Shown here: piece after piece, positions 1-8,487 of the stretch
How the letters are laid out: each line of letters begins with the position of its first letter
Position numbering within the stretch: the first letter of the stretch is position 1
Source of the DNA: Vibrio gazogenes
GTDB taxonomy: Bacteria > Pseudomonadota > Gammaproteobacteria > Enterobacterales > Vibrionaceae
Length of the DNA stretch: 64,000 nt
Direction: 5' to 3'
Assembly: GCF_002196515.1 (NCBI RefSeq)
Contig: NZ_CP018836.1
Coordinates: 806,001 to 870,000, forward strand
Program-made: the position numbers and the translations under genes
Notes under the pieces: generated by a model
The model's input: the letters and a program-made list of their open reading frames with translations, nothing else
Databases searched by the model: none
Told to the model about the DNA's origin: nothing

Positions 1-1335
1 ACCGAAATTGGGAGCCCATGTATGTGTCACCCGATATGTATCAATCAAATCAAGCCATCTTAGAGGATCAGATAATATATATCCGGTATCAACATGCAGT
101 TGCTCACAGCCCAGATATACATCTTTTAAATGGCAAGTTAACAAAGGAACCACATGATCCATAGGTAACCAATTCAATGTAATATCTTTATCACTGACTC
201 CGTTATAGACCTGCTCAGCCTGAGCATGACTAATGATTGATCGACTTGTCTCTGGAATACACTTAGATACACCAGTACTCCCAGAACTCAGCTGCAAAAA
301 AACAATATCTTTTGGTGTTCTTTCCGCATAGGTATCAACACTGCCATTTTTAATCAGTTTCTCACTTGAAAAAACGCGTAATCCTTCCATTGACATAACT
401 GATGACAGTTCTTCTATCTCTAAATAATGGTCAGAAGTGGTTATAACGGCCGGCTTATCTAGTAAGCTCCAAATATTAAATAGCTTCTTTACTACATTTT
501 GATCTGGATGATAGACAGGAGGAACAGCAACAGTAATAGGGCGAACACCAGCTAAAATACACCCCCATAGCATGGGAAAATAGGTATTGAGTTTATTTAT
601 CTGAAGAATGACTGTATCACCAGCTTTGATTCCAGATAATGAAAGACCTGCCAAAACTTTTTGGGCTTCAGCTAACAACATTTTATAAGTTAATCTAATT
701 ACCTGACCAGATTCATCAATACATGTAATAGCACGATTTGGATATAGATCTACAGTAGTGAGTAAAGCGTCAGTCATTGTACAAGCTGAGTGCTTAAATT
801 CTGGCAACTCTCCGCCACAACTAATCGCCTTAGGTCTTCCAAGAACAATTTCTTTATAATTTTCATTAGAATAAGAATATTCTGCGGAATCTATCTGGAT
901 ATTATCATAGTCATTAGATAAATATTGGTTTTGAAAAACATCAGATAAGTGCAGGCGACGGCTTTGATTAACGCGCTCCTTTAATACGAATTCAATATCG
1001 GAATATTGATATATATCATTAGAATCTATATCTTGAATTTCATGCTTGAATGTAAATTGACAATTCAATCCATCAAAATCAACATCTCCATCAATAATAG
1101 GAATATTTGAAACAAAGTACATATCCCATACCGTATCTTTAAAGTTATCAATATAATAAAGATCTGATAATATCTTTTCTCGACAAATGGGTACAGAATA
1201 ACCGTTTTCTAGAACAATATATATTTTTACTCTATTTTCTGATGAAAATTCATTTCCACAGTAAATCGCTTCATCTAGAACAAACCGATGCTGTCTAATA
1301 GACAGAATCATTCTCTCTTGGAAAGAAGAATCCAT
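1..1335 (-). CDS. PKS/NRPS-type fatty acyl-AMP ligase, N-terminal part
   Basis: The first 445 residues of a large protein that runs off the left edge. Residues 1 to about 165 match no family I know. From about residue 170 the sequence reads as an adenylate-forming ligase of the type that starts hybrid polyketide/peptide lines (PksJ/BaeJ-like loading modules): a GGxLPEF...TMTDALL segment, ILQINKLN, then the phosphate-binding loop LSSGSTGVSK and the following ET. The enzyme class activates a carboxylic acid as acyl-AMP for transfer to a carrier protein. The ATG at 1335 is preceded by an AGGA-like ribosome site. A free-standing acyl-AMP ligase is possible because the downstream modules are outside the window. 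Confidence 0.8.
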   Translation of the reverse strand, partial: MDSSFQERMILSIRQHRFVLDEAIYCGNEFSSENRVKIYIVLENGYSVPICREKILSDLYYIDNFKDTVWDMYFVSNIPIIDGDVDFDGLNCQFTFKHEIQDIDSNDIYQYSDIEFVLKERVNQSRRLHLSDVFQNQYLSNDYDNIQIDSAEYSYSNENYKEIVLGRPKAISCGGELPEFKHSACTMTDALLTTVDLYPNRAITCIDESGQVIRLTYKMLLAEAQKVLAGLSLSGIKAGDTVILQINKLNTYFPMLWGCILAGVRPITVAVPPVYHPDQNVVKKLFNIWSLLDKPAVITTSDHYLEIEELSSVMSMEGLRVFSSEKLIKNGSVDTYAERTPKDIVFLQLSSGSTGVSKCIPETSRSIISHAQAEQVYNGVSDKDITLNWLPMDHVVPLLTCHLKDVYLGCEQLHVDTGYILSDPLRWLDLIDTYRVTHTWAPNFG

Positions 1336-2024
1336 TATACCTATCCTTTGACGGTGATAAGACACCGATGTCTGACTTTACAATAATCTATTAAGGCTCA
1401 TTATCTTTAGTTAACATTGATAGTGAGTAACTCTAAAGATAAACGTCTAATTCTTATGTTACATCCATGTTATTACACCCAGACAATAGCAGTCAATAAA
1501 TTTAACATCAAACAAAATAATAACATATTAGTTAATTAGTATTGATAAATATCATAATATCTACACCTCTAAAATAAGATAGAATTAATTAGATAATCCT
1601 GTAATAACTAATGTATAAAACCACCATAAAAATCACGCTTTACAGAATCGAAGAACATCGCTGTATTGAAATAAGTTGATATATGGAATATATGGATGCT
1701 GGCCTAAAAATCATGCTATTAAAATTCTGGTCATAAAAGGGGTGGTAAGAACAGAAACACAATATTGACGAAACGAATACTGTTGTCATTGATACACTCA
1801 ATATAAAGTTAAAGACATAATATGTAGGATTATAAAAAGCATAATCTAACACTATTATAGTATTTTCAGTAAGATCACATTGAAAGAATATAAATAAACT
1901 CACATAAGTCTTAACAATGAAGAGGTAATATTATCGTCGTGATAATTATCAAGAGATGGTTGTAATTATCACTTTATTGTTAGTTTACAAAGTTAGTTCA
2001 GTGCTATCGGTAAGAAAATTACTT
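1336..2024. other. AT-rich intergenic gap
   Basis: No convincing gene on either strand. The short minus-strand frame at 1640-1903 has odd composition (F, S, Y, I rich) and I take it as chance. The part next to 1335 should hold the promoter of the ligase gene, but I do not see a clear -35/-10 pair that I would assign. Confidence 0.4.
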
Positions 2025-2278
2025 TCAGCATTTGAATTCAAGAAACTGAGGCATTCCCTTGTTACCAGTCTTCATTGCATAAAACCGTGTATCCGGTTTT
2101 AGCACTGTCGTACCAATATTACGCTTGCTACCATGATGCGGGATTTGCATAAATCTCAGCTCTGCACCACTTATACTTGTACATCGTTCCACCTGATCTA
2201 CTGCATGTTCCAAAGCCTCAATACCCGCATCACCAGTAAACAGGGAGCGTCTGCCATCGACGACTAATTGGGTGATGA
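2025..2278 (-). pseudogene. Metallo-beta-lactamase-fold protein fragment (ComEC/Rec2-like)
   Basis: The open frame reads VVDGRRSLFTGDAG...AL...PHHGSKRN, the TGDA and HHGS signatures of ComEC/Rec2-type metallo-beta-lactamase-fold hydrolases. It is cut at its 5' side by the insertion sequence ending at 2279, and about 40 residues after the HHGS motif it stops with a tail (QFLEFKC) that does not look like the family. What remains is a central piece, not a working gene. Confidence 0.65.
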
Positions 2279-2356
2279 TGTAATCACCCCCTAAAATAGT
2301 GGCATACCATTTTGGAGTTCTTCAGCATAAACTGAGCTAATCAGGGAGAACTCGCT

Positions 2357-2623
2357 ATGAAAAAATCACGCTATACCGAAACACAGATCGTGAAGATTTT
2401 GAAAGAAGTAGAAGGTGGCCGCCTTATCAAGGAAGTCTGCCGAGAATACGGCATATCTGACGCAACTTATTACAACTGGAAATCTAAATATGGTGGTATG
2501 GAAGCATCGGATGTTAAACGTTTAAAAGAGCTGGAAGACGAAAATCGTCGTCTTAAATCGATGTTTGCAGAATTGAGCTTAGAGCACCGAATTCTCAAAG
2601 ATATCGTGGAAAAAAAGCTGTAA
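2357..2623 (+). CDS. IS3-family transposase OrfA
   Basis: 88 residues with an N-terminal helix-turn-helix (KSRYTETQIVKILKEVEGG..., then VCREYGISDATYYNWKSKYGG) followed by a leucine-zipper-like coiled coil (RLKELEDENRRLKSMFAELSLE), the standard OrfA layout for DNA binding and dimerisation. It ends in an A7G run at 2610-2617 that forms an A_AAA_AAG slippery heptamer. A -1 shift there joins the frame to orfB to make the OrfAB transposase. Confidence 0.9.
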   Translation: MKKSRYTETQIVKILKEVEGGRLIKEVCREYGISDATYYNWKSKYGGMEASDVKRLKELEDENRRLKSMFAELSLEHRILKDIVEKKL

Positions 2624-2664
2624 AGCCAGCGACTAAACGTGAACTCGTTGATTATGCTCGACAG

Positions 2665-3468
2665 GTGCATAACGTCAGTTTACGTCTTGCTTGTCGCGCA
2701 GTTGGCATTAGCGACTCTGTTTATCGATATCAGCCTAAAGCGAACGATGACCAAGAGGTGATCTGTGAATTGCAGAAGGCCGTTGAGCGCTATCCGGCAT
2801 ACGGCTTTGGTCTGTTACTCAAGATCCTTCGTCGCTGGGGTAAGACGTGGAATCATAAGCGGATATATCGGATTTACTGCGAGCTAAAACTCAATAAACG
2901 TCGTAAAGGGAAAAAGCGTCTGCCAAATCGTAACCCAGAGCCGCTGAGTGTACCGTTGTCAGAGAATCAGTGTTGGTCTATTGATTTTATGAGCGATAGC
3001 CTGCAATGCGGACGTCGGTTCCGAACCTTCAATATTGTGGATGATTTTAACCGAGAAGTATTAACTATCGAAGTCGATCTCAGCCTACCCGCTCAGCGAG
3101 TGGTTCGAGTACTTGAACGAGTCATTGCATGGCGAGGCTACCCTGAGAAACTTCGAATGGATAATGGCCCTGAGTTTATCTCCACAACATTAGCAACATG
3201 GGCAGAAGAACACGATGTTCAGTTGGAATTTATCCACCCAGGAAAACCCACTCAGAACTCGTACATTGAACGATTTAATCGCACATACCGCACTGAAATC
3301 TTGGATATGTACGTCTTCAAAACACTGACGGAAGTTCGAGAATTAACGGAAGACTGGCTCAGGGAATACAACGAAGAACGTCCTCATGGAGCACTGAACG
3401 ATCTGACACCATGGGAATATTTAATGAAGCATGAACAGGCTGAAAGCTCTAATTATGGGTGTAACTAA
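2665..3468 (+). CDS. IS3-family transposase OrfB (DDE integrase domain)
   Basis: Carries the rve/DDE catalytic core: first Asp in CWSIDFMSD, second in RMDNGPEF, Glu in NSYIERFNRTYR. An HTH_21-like segment (YPAYGFGLLLKILRRWG) precedes it. The 2665 start is the first ATG or GTG in frame, but the frame is open back to the slippery run at 2610-2617 (EKKAVKPATKREL...), so the functional product is probably the OrfAB fusion made by -1 frameshifting. Full length and intact, so the element may still be active. Confidence 0.9.
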   Translation: MHNVSLRLACRAVGISDSVYRYQPKANDDQEVICELQKAVERYPAYGFGLLLKILRRWGKTWNHKRIYRIYCELKLNKRRKGKKRLPNRNPEPLSVPLSENQCWSIDFMSDSLQCGRRFRTFNIVDDFNREVLTIEVDLSLPAQRVVRVLERVIAWRGYPEKLRMDNGPEFISTTLATWAEEHDVQLEFIHPGKPTQNSYIERFNRTYRTEILDMYVFKTLTEVRELTEDWLREYNEERPHGALNDLTPWEYLMKHEQAESSNYGCN

Positions 3469-3484
3469 TTAGGGGAGGTTTACA

Positions 3485-3716
3485 CCTGGATTTATAAAAA
3501 TGGGCGTGACACAGAATAATGAACCGTCTCTAGAAATTCCTTGATTACATTTTTGTCCATGTTCCGTTAATGCTGTCTCAACAGCTACATTTTCATCAAA
3601 AACTATTTACAATAAGTTGGAGTAAGTTCGCTATTGAAATAAATTGAGCCTGCCTCTATGTAACAGGCTCCATAATCTATCTACCATCTATATGTATCAG
3701 CTACTATAGAAACCAC
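3485..3716. repeat. Tail block remnant plus hairpin
   Basis: Begins with the array's shared tail sequence (CTGGATTTATAAA...GGGCGTGACACAG...GAATAATGAAC), found after most MNT-HEPN copies, so an MNT-HEPN gene was probably once to its left and was lost with the IS. A 7-bp stem hairpin GAGCCTG/CAGGCTC lies at 3646-3670 and may terminate the immunity gene that ends at 3717. No gene seen. Confidence 0.5.
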
Positions 3717-4145
3717 CTACAACTCAACCTCTACAATTGAATCAAATGCCTCTGACATACACAAAAATGATTTCCATCCATTCACAGCAACCTTAACCTC
3801 GTTTAATTCGAACTTACCTTCAGGTTGATCAACCCAATCATCATTAATGTTGATATTTATTTGTACCCCAGAAGCATTAATCACCCAATCCACATCTGTA
3901 CCCTCAACCTCAAATTCGGCTTCAGTTCCACTTTCTACTTTATCAATGCAACACAAAACAAAATCACAGTCATCTATAGTAGGAGCTATAAGACTTAGTG
4001 TATTCGCAAGGTAACGTTGGTATCGTTCCATCTGCTTACTGTCTCCTTCTATAATTTTACGTCGTTGAAATACTTGCCCAATATTTGGATTTTGACCACC
4101 GTCAGTATAGAAACATTTTAGCTTTATATTCATACTACTCATCAC
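3717..4145 (-). CDS. Putative immunity protein for the EndoU toxin
   Basis: 142 residues, acidic, no signal peptide; I do not recognise the family. The assignment rests on position: its start overlaps the toxin stop (GTG at 4145, or ATG at 4142, against TGA at 4144-4142), as usual for cdiA-cdiI pairs, so translation is likely coupled. Expected role is cytosolic neutralisation of the adjoining nuclease. Either start is possible; the ATG gives a TGATG overlap. Confidence 0.65.
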   Translation of the reverse strand: MMSSMNIKLKCFYTDGGQNPNIGQVFQRRKIIEGDSKQMERYQRYLANTLSLIAPTIDDCDFVLCCIDKVESGTEAEFEVEGTDVDWVINASGVQINININDDWVDQPEGKFELNEVKVAVNGWKSFLCMSEAFDSIVEVEL

Positions 4146-5110
4146 TTAATCGACTCCTGATATACTGGGTAGACTGTAGTTCTTGGAGAAATATATCCTT
4201 CTACTTTAACACCTGATGGGGTTGTAGAACTCCAAAAATCACCATCGACTATTTTATTTGGGCTATTCCAAGCTGCATCAACTTCTACTTTAACACGAGT
4301 TTCGTCCCAATCTTTGGGGAACATCGAATTAGTAGATTTATTACTAGTTTTGGTAATCCATTGTTCAGGATTCGCTGGATCTGGGACCTGAATAGTTGCT
4401 TTGTATACACCTGATATATCCGGCTTTGACTCAGTCCCAGAAACGATACGGACATCACCATAAAGTAAAGTATGGCCACCTGTTGGTTTGCCTTTTTTGG
4501 TATAATCTGCCTTCAGAATATGGTTAAAATCTACAGGTGAATTCTGAACGTAATCATTTGAAAGATCATTCCCAGCAGTCTTCCCAATAACCCCCTGCGC
4601 ACTTGACTGCCCGGCAAACTCACCCTCAACAACCGCTGACCCATTGCCTCCGGTATATTTCGGTAATGACGTATTATCAACAACCGGAAGCGCACCCTTG
4701 ACTGTCTTCGTAACCTTGCCAATCGCTTCAAGGGCTTTGGTCGCGGCCGCTTCTCCGCCCAGACCTAACGCGATATTGGTCAGCATCTCACCAACATGCT
4801 TCGCTCCCACCTGCTGAGCTTCTTCATTTTTGCCCATCATCCGCAGGGCCAGCATCTCACCCGTATCCCGCTGGTTGTCCGTCAGCATCTGCGTATATGC
4901 TTTCGCCATCGCTTTGCCAAATAATACCGGGTGTGAAGCCGCAAACGCTGCAACTTCCGGTAACTGTTTCACGGCATCAACCATGTCATCGAGGCTTTGG
5001 GTCGCGCCCGCTTTCATCGCGGATAACTGCTCTGCCGTCAGCTTGCCCTGATAAGTCTCGGCCACGGCCACTTCAAAGCTTATCAGGACACACACCTTAA
5101 AGTGCGTCAT
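4142..5110 (-). CDS. Orphan CdiA C-terminal segment with EndoU nuclease toxin
   Basis: The N-terminal part (from about 5079) is the shared pre-toxin region (VAVAETYQGKLTAEQ..., SLPKYTGGNG linker). The last ~130 residues carry the EndoU_bacteria pattern: GGHTLLYGDVRI, MFPKDWDETRVK.EVDAAW, TPSGVKVEGY, YPVYQ. Members cut RNA, leaving 2',3'-cyclic phosphates. Upstream, CdiA homology stops abruptly at the AGCTTATCAGGACACAC joint. The ATG at 5110 lies within the repeat and is in frame, so a short chimeric protein could be made, but the secretion part is missing. Confidence 0.8.
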   Translation of the reverse strand: MTHFKVCVLISFEVAVAETYQGKLTAEQLSAMKAGATQSLDDMVDAVKQLPEVAAFAASHPVLFGKAMAKAYTQMLTDNQRDTGEMLALRMMGKNEEAQQVGAKHVGEMLTNIALGLGGEAAATKALEAIGKVTKTVKGALPVVDNTSLPKYTGGNGSAVVEGEFAGQSSAQGVIGKTAGNDLSNDYVQNSPVDFNHILKADYTKKGKPTGGHTLLYGDVRIVSGTESKPDISGVYKATIQVPDPANPEQWITKTSNKSTNSMFPKDWDETRVKVEVDAAWNSPNKIVDGDFWSSTTPSGVKVEGYISPRTTVYPVYQESIK

Positions 5111-5994
5111 ATTTCGGTGCCGGAGGCTGGGAAGATAAATTGTAATTCCGTGGTTTGTGAAAACCACCCGACCAAGAAAACCATTCCGGGAGAATGGTTA
5201 GGCTTTTCCGGGCAGGACGCCCGTAAAAGCTGGTTCTGGACAACGCACGACCAAGCCCAACAAAAAAAGATTTTCTGGTTCGTCTTTCATCTCTGAAAGA
5301 TGAACAGGCGCACAGCACACCGATGCCACTGAAATCGAAAAACGGAATTGTGCGTCATATTTCGGAGCCGGAGGCTAGGCAAATAAAACTTTTGTGCAGG
5401 TGTTTGGGACGCAATAACATTCATCAATTTCAATGGCATTTTCGACAGCGCCCCAGAGACTTTTGCCCAGCAGCAAAAGTCCCCAAAAGTGCCTTGAGTT
5501 TGAGTTCAGCGCGTGTAATCAGGGTCGGATTGATTCGCATCCTGCTCAAGCAATCCTGAAAAATCTTCCATGATTTTTCACCCTGAGAGCATCGCTCAAT
5601 TTGGCTTTAAAAATATTTCTCTCAATTCAAATCAGCCACCAAACCAAGAAAACCATTCACGGATGAATGGTTAGGCTTTTCCGGGCAGGACGCCCGTAAA
5701 AGCTGGTTCTGGACAACGCACGACCAAGCTCAACAAAAAAAGATTTTCTGGTTCGTCTTTCATCTCTGAAAGATGAACAGGCGCACAGCACACCGATGCC
5801 TCTGAAATCGAAAAACGGAATTGTGCGTCATGCCTCGAAGCCAAAGGCGACAAGAATCACCAGACAAACCAATAAAACCGAACCCCGTCGCATTTCCCTA
5901 GGCAACCCATCTAAAACCATGACAAACAGTGTTTTTTGCCGCTCGCTTCTTTTATCCTATGGCGATTCAATCCACACAGACCGAATATCGCTTT
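5086..5994. repeat. Head region A: hairpin-rich leader, duplicated, with B-block
   Basis: Starts at the AGGACACACACC joint and leads to the first MNT-HEPN start. Two copies of the leader (about 5158-5360 and 5640-5840) flank the B-block (GTTTGGGACGCAATAAC..., about 5404-5640). Clear inverted repeats: AACCATTC/GAATGGTT at 5179-5199, GGCTTTTCCGGGC/GCCCGTAAAAGC at 5201-5230, GTTCGTCTTTC/GAAAGATGAAC near 5280-5306, and CTTTTG/CAAAAG near 5460-5480. No convincing protein: reading frames through it shift between copies. Function unknown; it could hold the MNT-HEPN promoter or an RNA element. Confidence 0.6.
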
Positions 5995-6870
5995 ATGAAA
6001 ACATCTCTCGACCATTTGCCCGAATCCAAACAGCAAGAGCTTCAGAACATTTCAACCATTCTGCGCGATACGCTGGACGACTATCTTCAGGGCAAAACAG
6101 CGAGTAAAAGCGAGTTTCGCATCCTAAAAATCATCCTGTTCGGCAGCCATGCCAAAGGCAGTTGGGTCAACGATCCGGTCAATGGCTATATCAGCGATTA
6201 CGATATTCTGGTGATTGTGAATAAAGCCGCACTGGTTGAAGAAGATGTGGTCTGGCAACGCGCCAAAGAGCAGATCGACCGTAAAGTCACTTCCGCACCA
6301 CTGGGATTGATTGTCCATGATTTGCAGGAAGTGAACGAACGGCTACAGCAAGGGCACTACTTTTTTAAGGATATCCGTGAAGAAGGGATTGAACTGTTTG
6401 CCGCCACACCCAAACCATTGGCCGAGCCGGGGGATTTAACCGAAGCAGAAAAGCAGGAAATTGCCCGTAAGCATTATGAACAGTGGTTCAAAAGCGCCAA
6501 TGGTTTCTTTGATCATTTCCAGTTCAGTTTAGAAAAAGGGGATGAGAAAATTTCTGCATTCATGCTTCATCAAGTCACAGAAAGACTCTTTGCCTGTACC
6601 CTACTCACCTGCACCAATTATTTACCTAAATCCCACAACATCGAAAAACTGGGCAAACTATGCGCCCAAATCGATGCTGAATTTGCGACGATTTTCCCGC
6701 TCGACAACAAATTCCACCGCCGCTGCTTCCGTCGCCTGCAACGCGCCTATATCGAAGCCCGCTATTCGGAGCATTATGAGATTACCGTGGAAGAACTGAC
6801 TTATTTGGAGGGTGAGGTGCAAAAGCTGAAAGGGTTGGTGGAGCGGGTTTGTTTGGGGTGGATTGGGTAA
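5995..6870 (+). CDS. MNT-HEPN fusion protein, copy 1 (variable-patch version a)
   Basis: 291 residues. Residues about 45-76 are a minimal nucleotidyltransferase core: FGSHAKGSWVNDP then SDYDILVIV (G50-S51 and D68-x-D70). Residues about 185-285 are a HEPN-type helical domain (LHQ.tE..FAC, NIEKLGKLC, ARYSEHYEI). MNT and HEPN proteins are often paired as toxin and antitoxin or abortive-infection factors; here they are one chain. R256 and H260 are spaced RxxxH, shorter than the usual RX4-6H RNase motif, so nuclease activity is uncertain. The ATG at 5995 is common to all copies; a longer GTG start at 5929 exists only in some. Patch 166-185 begins KSANGFFDHF. Confidence 0.8.
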   Translation: MKTSLDHLPESKQQELQNISTILRDTLDDYLQGKTASKSEFRILKIILFGSHAKGSWVNDPVNGYISDYDILVIVNKAALVEEDVVWQRAKEQIDRKVTSAPLGLIVHDLQEVNERLQQGHYFFKDIREEGIELFAATPKPLAEPGDLTEAEKQEIARKHYEQWFKSANGFFDHFQFSLEKGDEKISAFMLHQVTERLFACTLLTCTNYLPKSHNIEKLGKLCAQIDAEFATIFPLDNKFHRRCFRRLQRAYIEARYSEHYEITVEELTYLEGEVQKLKGLVERVCLGWIG

Positions 6871-6923
6871 TAGAGCTGGAACAACGTAGAACAATGAACC
6901 GTCTACTTAAATAGGAGTATATA

Positions 6924-7604
6924 TTGGAACCTGTCATTCATCACAATTGGGCTTTATCTGAAATGGAAGCATTAGATATACAAAAAGAGCTCGCCCAAAA
7001 AGTAATTACGCATGATTCCTTTAATAAAATTGGATTAGTTGCCGGTGTTGATGTCGCTTATCAAAAAAGCAGCCATAAACTTGTCGCAGCCGCAGTTATT
7101 CTTGATGCTGATACCTTAGATGTTGTAGAAAAAGTAGCAGAGGAAGATATCGAGCAGTTTCCTTACATTCCCGGATTGTTCTCCTTTCGGGAAATACCTC
7201 CATTAGTAAAAGTATTCAAAAAACTTCAACATAAACCGGATTTAATTGTTTGTGATGGACAAGGCTATGCCCACCCTCGCCGATTTGGACTAGCCTGTCA
7301 TTTAGGTGTAATTTTCGATATACCAACGATTGGCTGTGGCAAAACACGATTAATCGGCACATATGATGAACCAAACACAATAAGAGGATAAGTGAGCCCC
7401 CTCTTTAATGAGAATGAGATTATTGGTTCGGTATTAAGAACACAAAACAATGTGAATCCAATCTATGTTTCTATAGGTCACCGGATTTCCTTAGAAACTG
7501 CTTGTGGCTGGATACTAAAACTGGCCCCCAAGTACCGCCTCCCTGAAACAACCCGGCTCGCTGATCAACTTGTTAACCAATACATGAAAGAGATTCTACA
7601 GTAA
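6924..7604 (+). pseudogene. nfi: Endonuclease V with in-frame stop
   Basis: Encodes the deoxyinosine/inosine 3' endonuclease fold over its full length, with family catalytic positions visible: GVDVAYQ, FRE, CDGQGYAHPRRFG and SVGHRIS. A TAA at 7389-7391 (after NTIRG) splits it in frame; reading resumes at once with VSPLFNENEIIG, so this is a point change, not a shift. TTG at 6924 follows a TAGGAG ribosome site at about 6912. It lies 53 bp after MNT-HEPN copy 1 on the same strand, as a passenger gene. Low GC compared with the cdiA backbone. The two halves are unlikely to be active unless the stop is read through. Confidence 0.85.
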
Positions 7605-8486
7605 GATCTCTTTATCATTAAATTTTATATAGCATTCTGGATTATTTAGCTTTATTTCTCTTATTACTTCTGCATTAATCAATGTAGAAGTAATGGAAAG
7701 GTTTTCTAACATTGGTAATTCTTTCAACAAAAAAACACTCCTTTCTGTGATTTTTGTATCAGAAACATATAATATTTTTATATTTTTAATACCATCATTT
7801 GTGAAAATTCTTTTAAACACATCATCATCAATAAATAATCCTCGAATAGACAAAAAATCTCCTATCCTTAATGTATCTATAAAACAATCATCTCTAAATA
7901 AGCCACAAAGTAATTGATCTGATAATAATATCACTTGATTAAAATAATCATCACTAATATTTAATACTGAGATAGTTCCATCTTCATTAAACAATAGTTT
8001 TATAAAAATCTGATGATGATATGAAATCTCAAACCGTTCAACCTGACCACTTTTATACCAAAGAAAATTTTGCGACAACTTGGGGTGTTCAATCTCAATT
8101 GCCTCAATACAACCCGTCGGATAATATCCGATACTCGAATCACTCCAGCCTCTCACATACATATACTCTGCTGTGCAAAAATCCCCTTCAAATTCAAGCG
8201 ATAAACCCGTAAACATATCGCCATTAAAACACATAAAAGGCTGATAAGAATCTTCATCTTCAGGTTCGAGTAATTCGTCATCAATAATTAGCTTTGTATC
8301 AAAGCCATGAAAATGTTCAAATAAGTATTCTCCAACAACGTTACCATCGCTAAATTCATTCGCACTTTCCAGCATATTGTCATTCATTAAGAAGGCTACG
8401 CCAGTAAAAGGAACATCGTTATAGAAGAATACCCCCTCCTTCTCCGTTAAAGCACTTTGCTTTACCCTCAGCATAAAATACTTCAT
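7596..8486 (-). CDS. Putative immunity protein, LRR/MORN-like, for YwqJ toxin
   Basis: 296 residues from the ATG at 8486, one base after the toxin's TGA. The N-terminal third has MORN/YwqK-like turns (DVPFTGVAFLMND, FSDGNVVGEY, GDMFTGLSLEF); the C-terminal third reads as leucine-rich repeats (IKNIKILYVSDTKI, LPMLENLSITST). Such scaffolds occur among polymorphic-toxin immunity proteins. Its 3' end overlaps the convergent endonuclease V gene by 9 bp. A longer frame to 8573 exists but overlaps the toxin heavily. Confidence 0.65.
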   Translation of the reverse strand: MKYFMLRVKQSALTEKEGVFFYNDVPFTGVAFLMNDNMLESANEFSDGNVVGEYLFEHFHGFDTKLIIDDELLEPEDEDSYQPFMCFNGDMFTGLSLEFEGDFCTAEYMYVRGWSDSSIGYYPTGCIEAIEIEHPKLSQNFLWYKSGQVERFEISYHHQIFIKLLFNEDGTISVLNISDDYFNQVILLSDQLLCGLFRDDCFIDTLRIGDFLSIRGLFIDDDVFKRIFTNDGIKNIKILYVSDTKITERSVFLLKELPMLENLSITSTLINAEVIREIKLNNPECYIKFNDKEILL

Positions 8487-8487
8487 A

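Larger units (their letters stand above)
2279..3484 (+). mobile_element. IS3-family insertion sequence (IS407-like group)
   Basis: About 1206 bp bounded by imperfect inverted repeats: TGTAATCACCCCCTAA at 2279 and its partner ending at 3484 (reverse complement TGTAAACCTCCCCTAA, 13 of 16 matching). It holds orfA and orfB in the usual IS3 order. The flanking four bases (atga and cctg) are not a duplication. The left flank is a broken gene and the right flank is the array's tail block, so the element probably sits at a deletion or recombination joint. Confidence 0.85.

Noticed and set aside
1640..1903. 87-codon minus-strand frame in the left gap
   Set aside because: Low-complexity F/S/I/Y composition, no ribosome site; treated as chance.
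5671..5853. Conserved 60-codon minus-strand frame (begins MSPLASRHDAQ) in all leaders
   Set aside because: Antisense to the leader stems, conserved only because the DNA is repeated; frame ends and lengths vary between copies.
6124..6318. 64-codon frame antisense to the MNT core (begins MDNQSQ), present in each copy
   Set aside because: Shadow of the conserved nucleotidyltransferase coding strand.
6487..6591. Diversity-generating retroelement as the cause of the variable patch
   Set aside because: Changes between versions involve all bases, not mainly adenines; no reverse transcriptase or template repeat is seen. Whole-segment exchange fits better.
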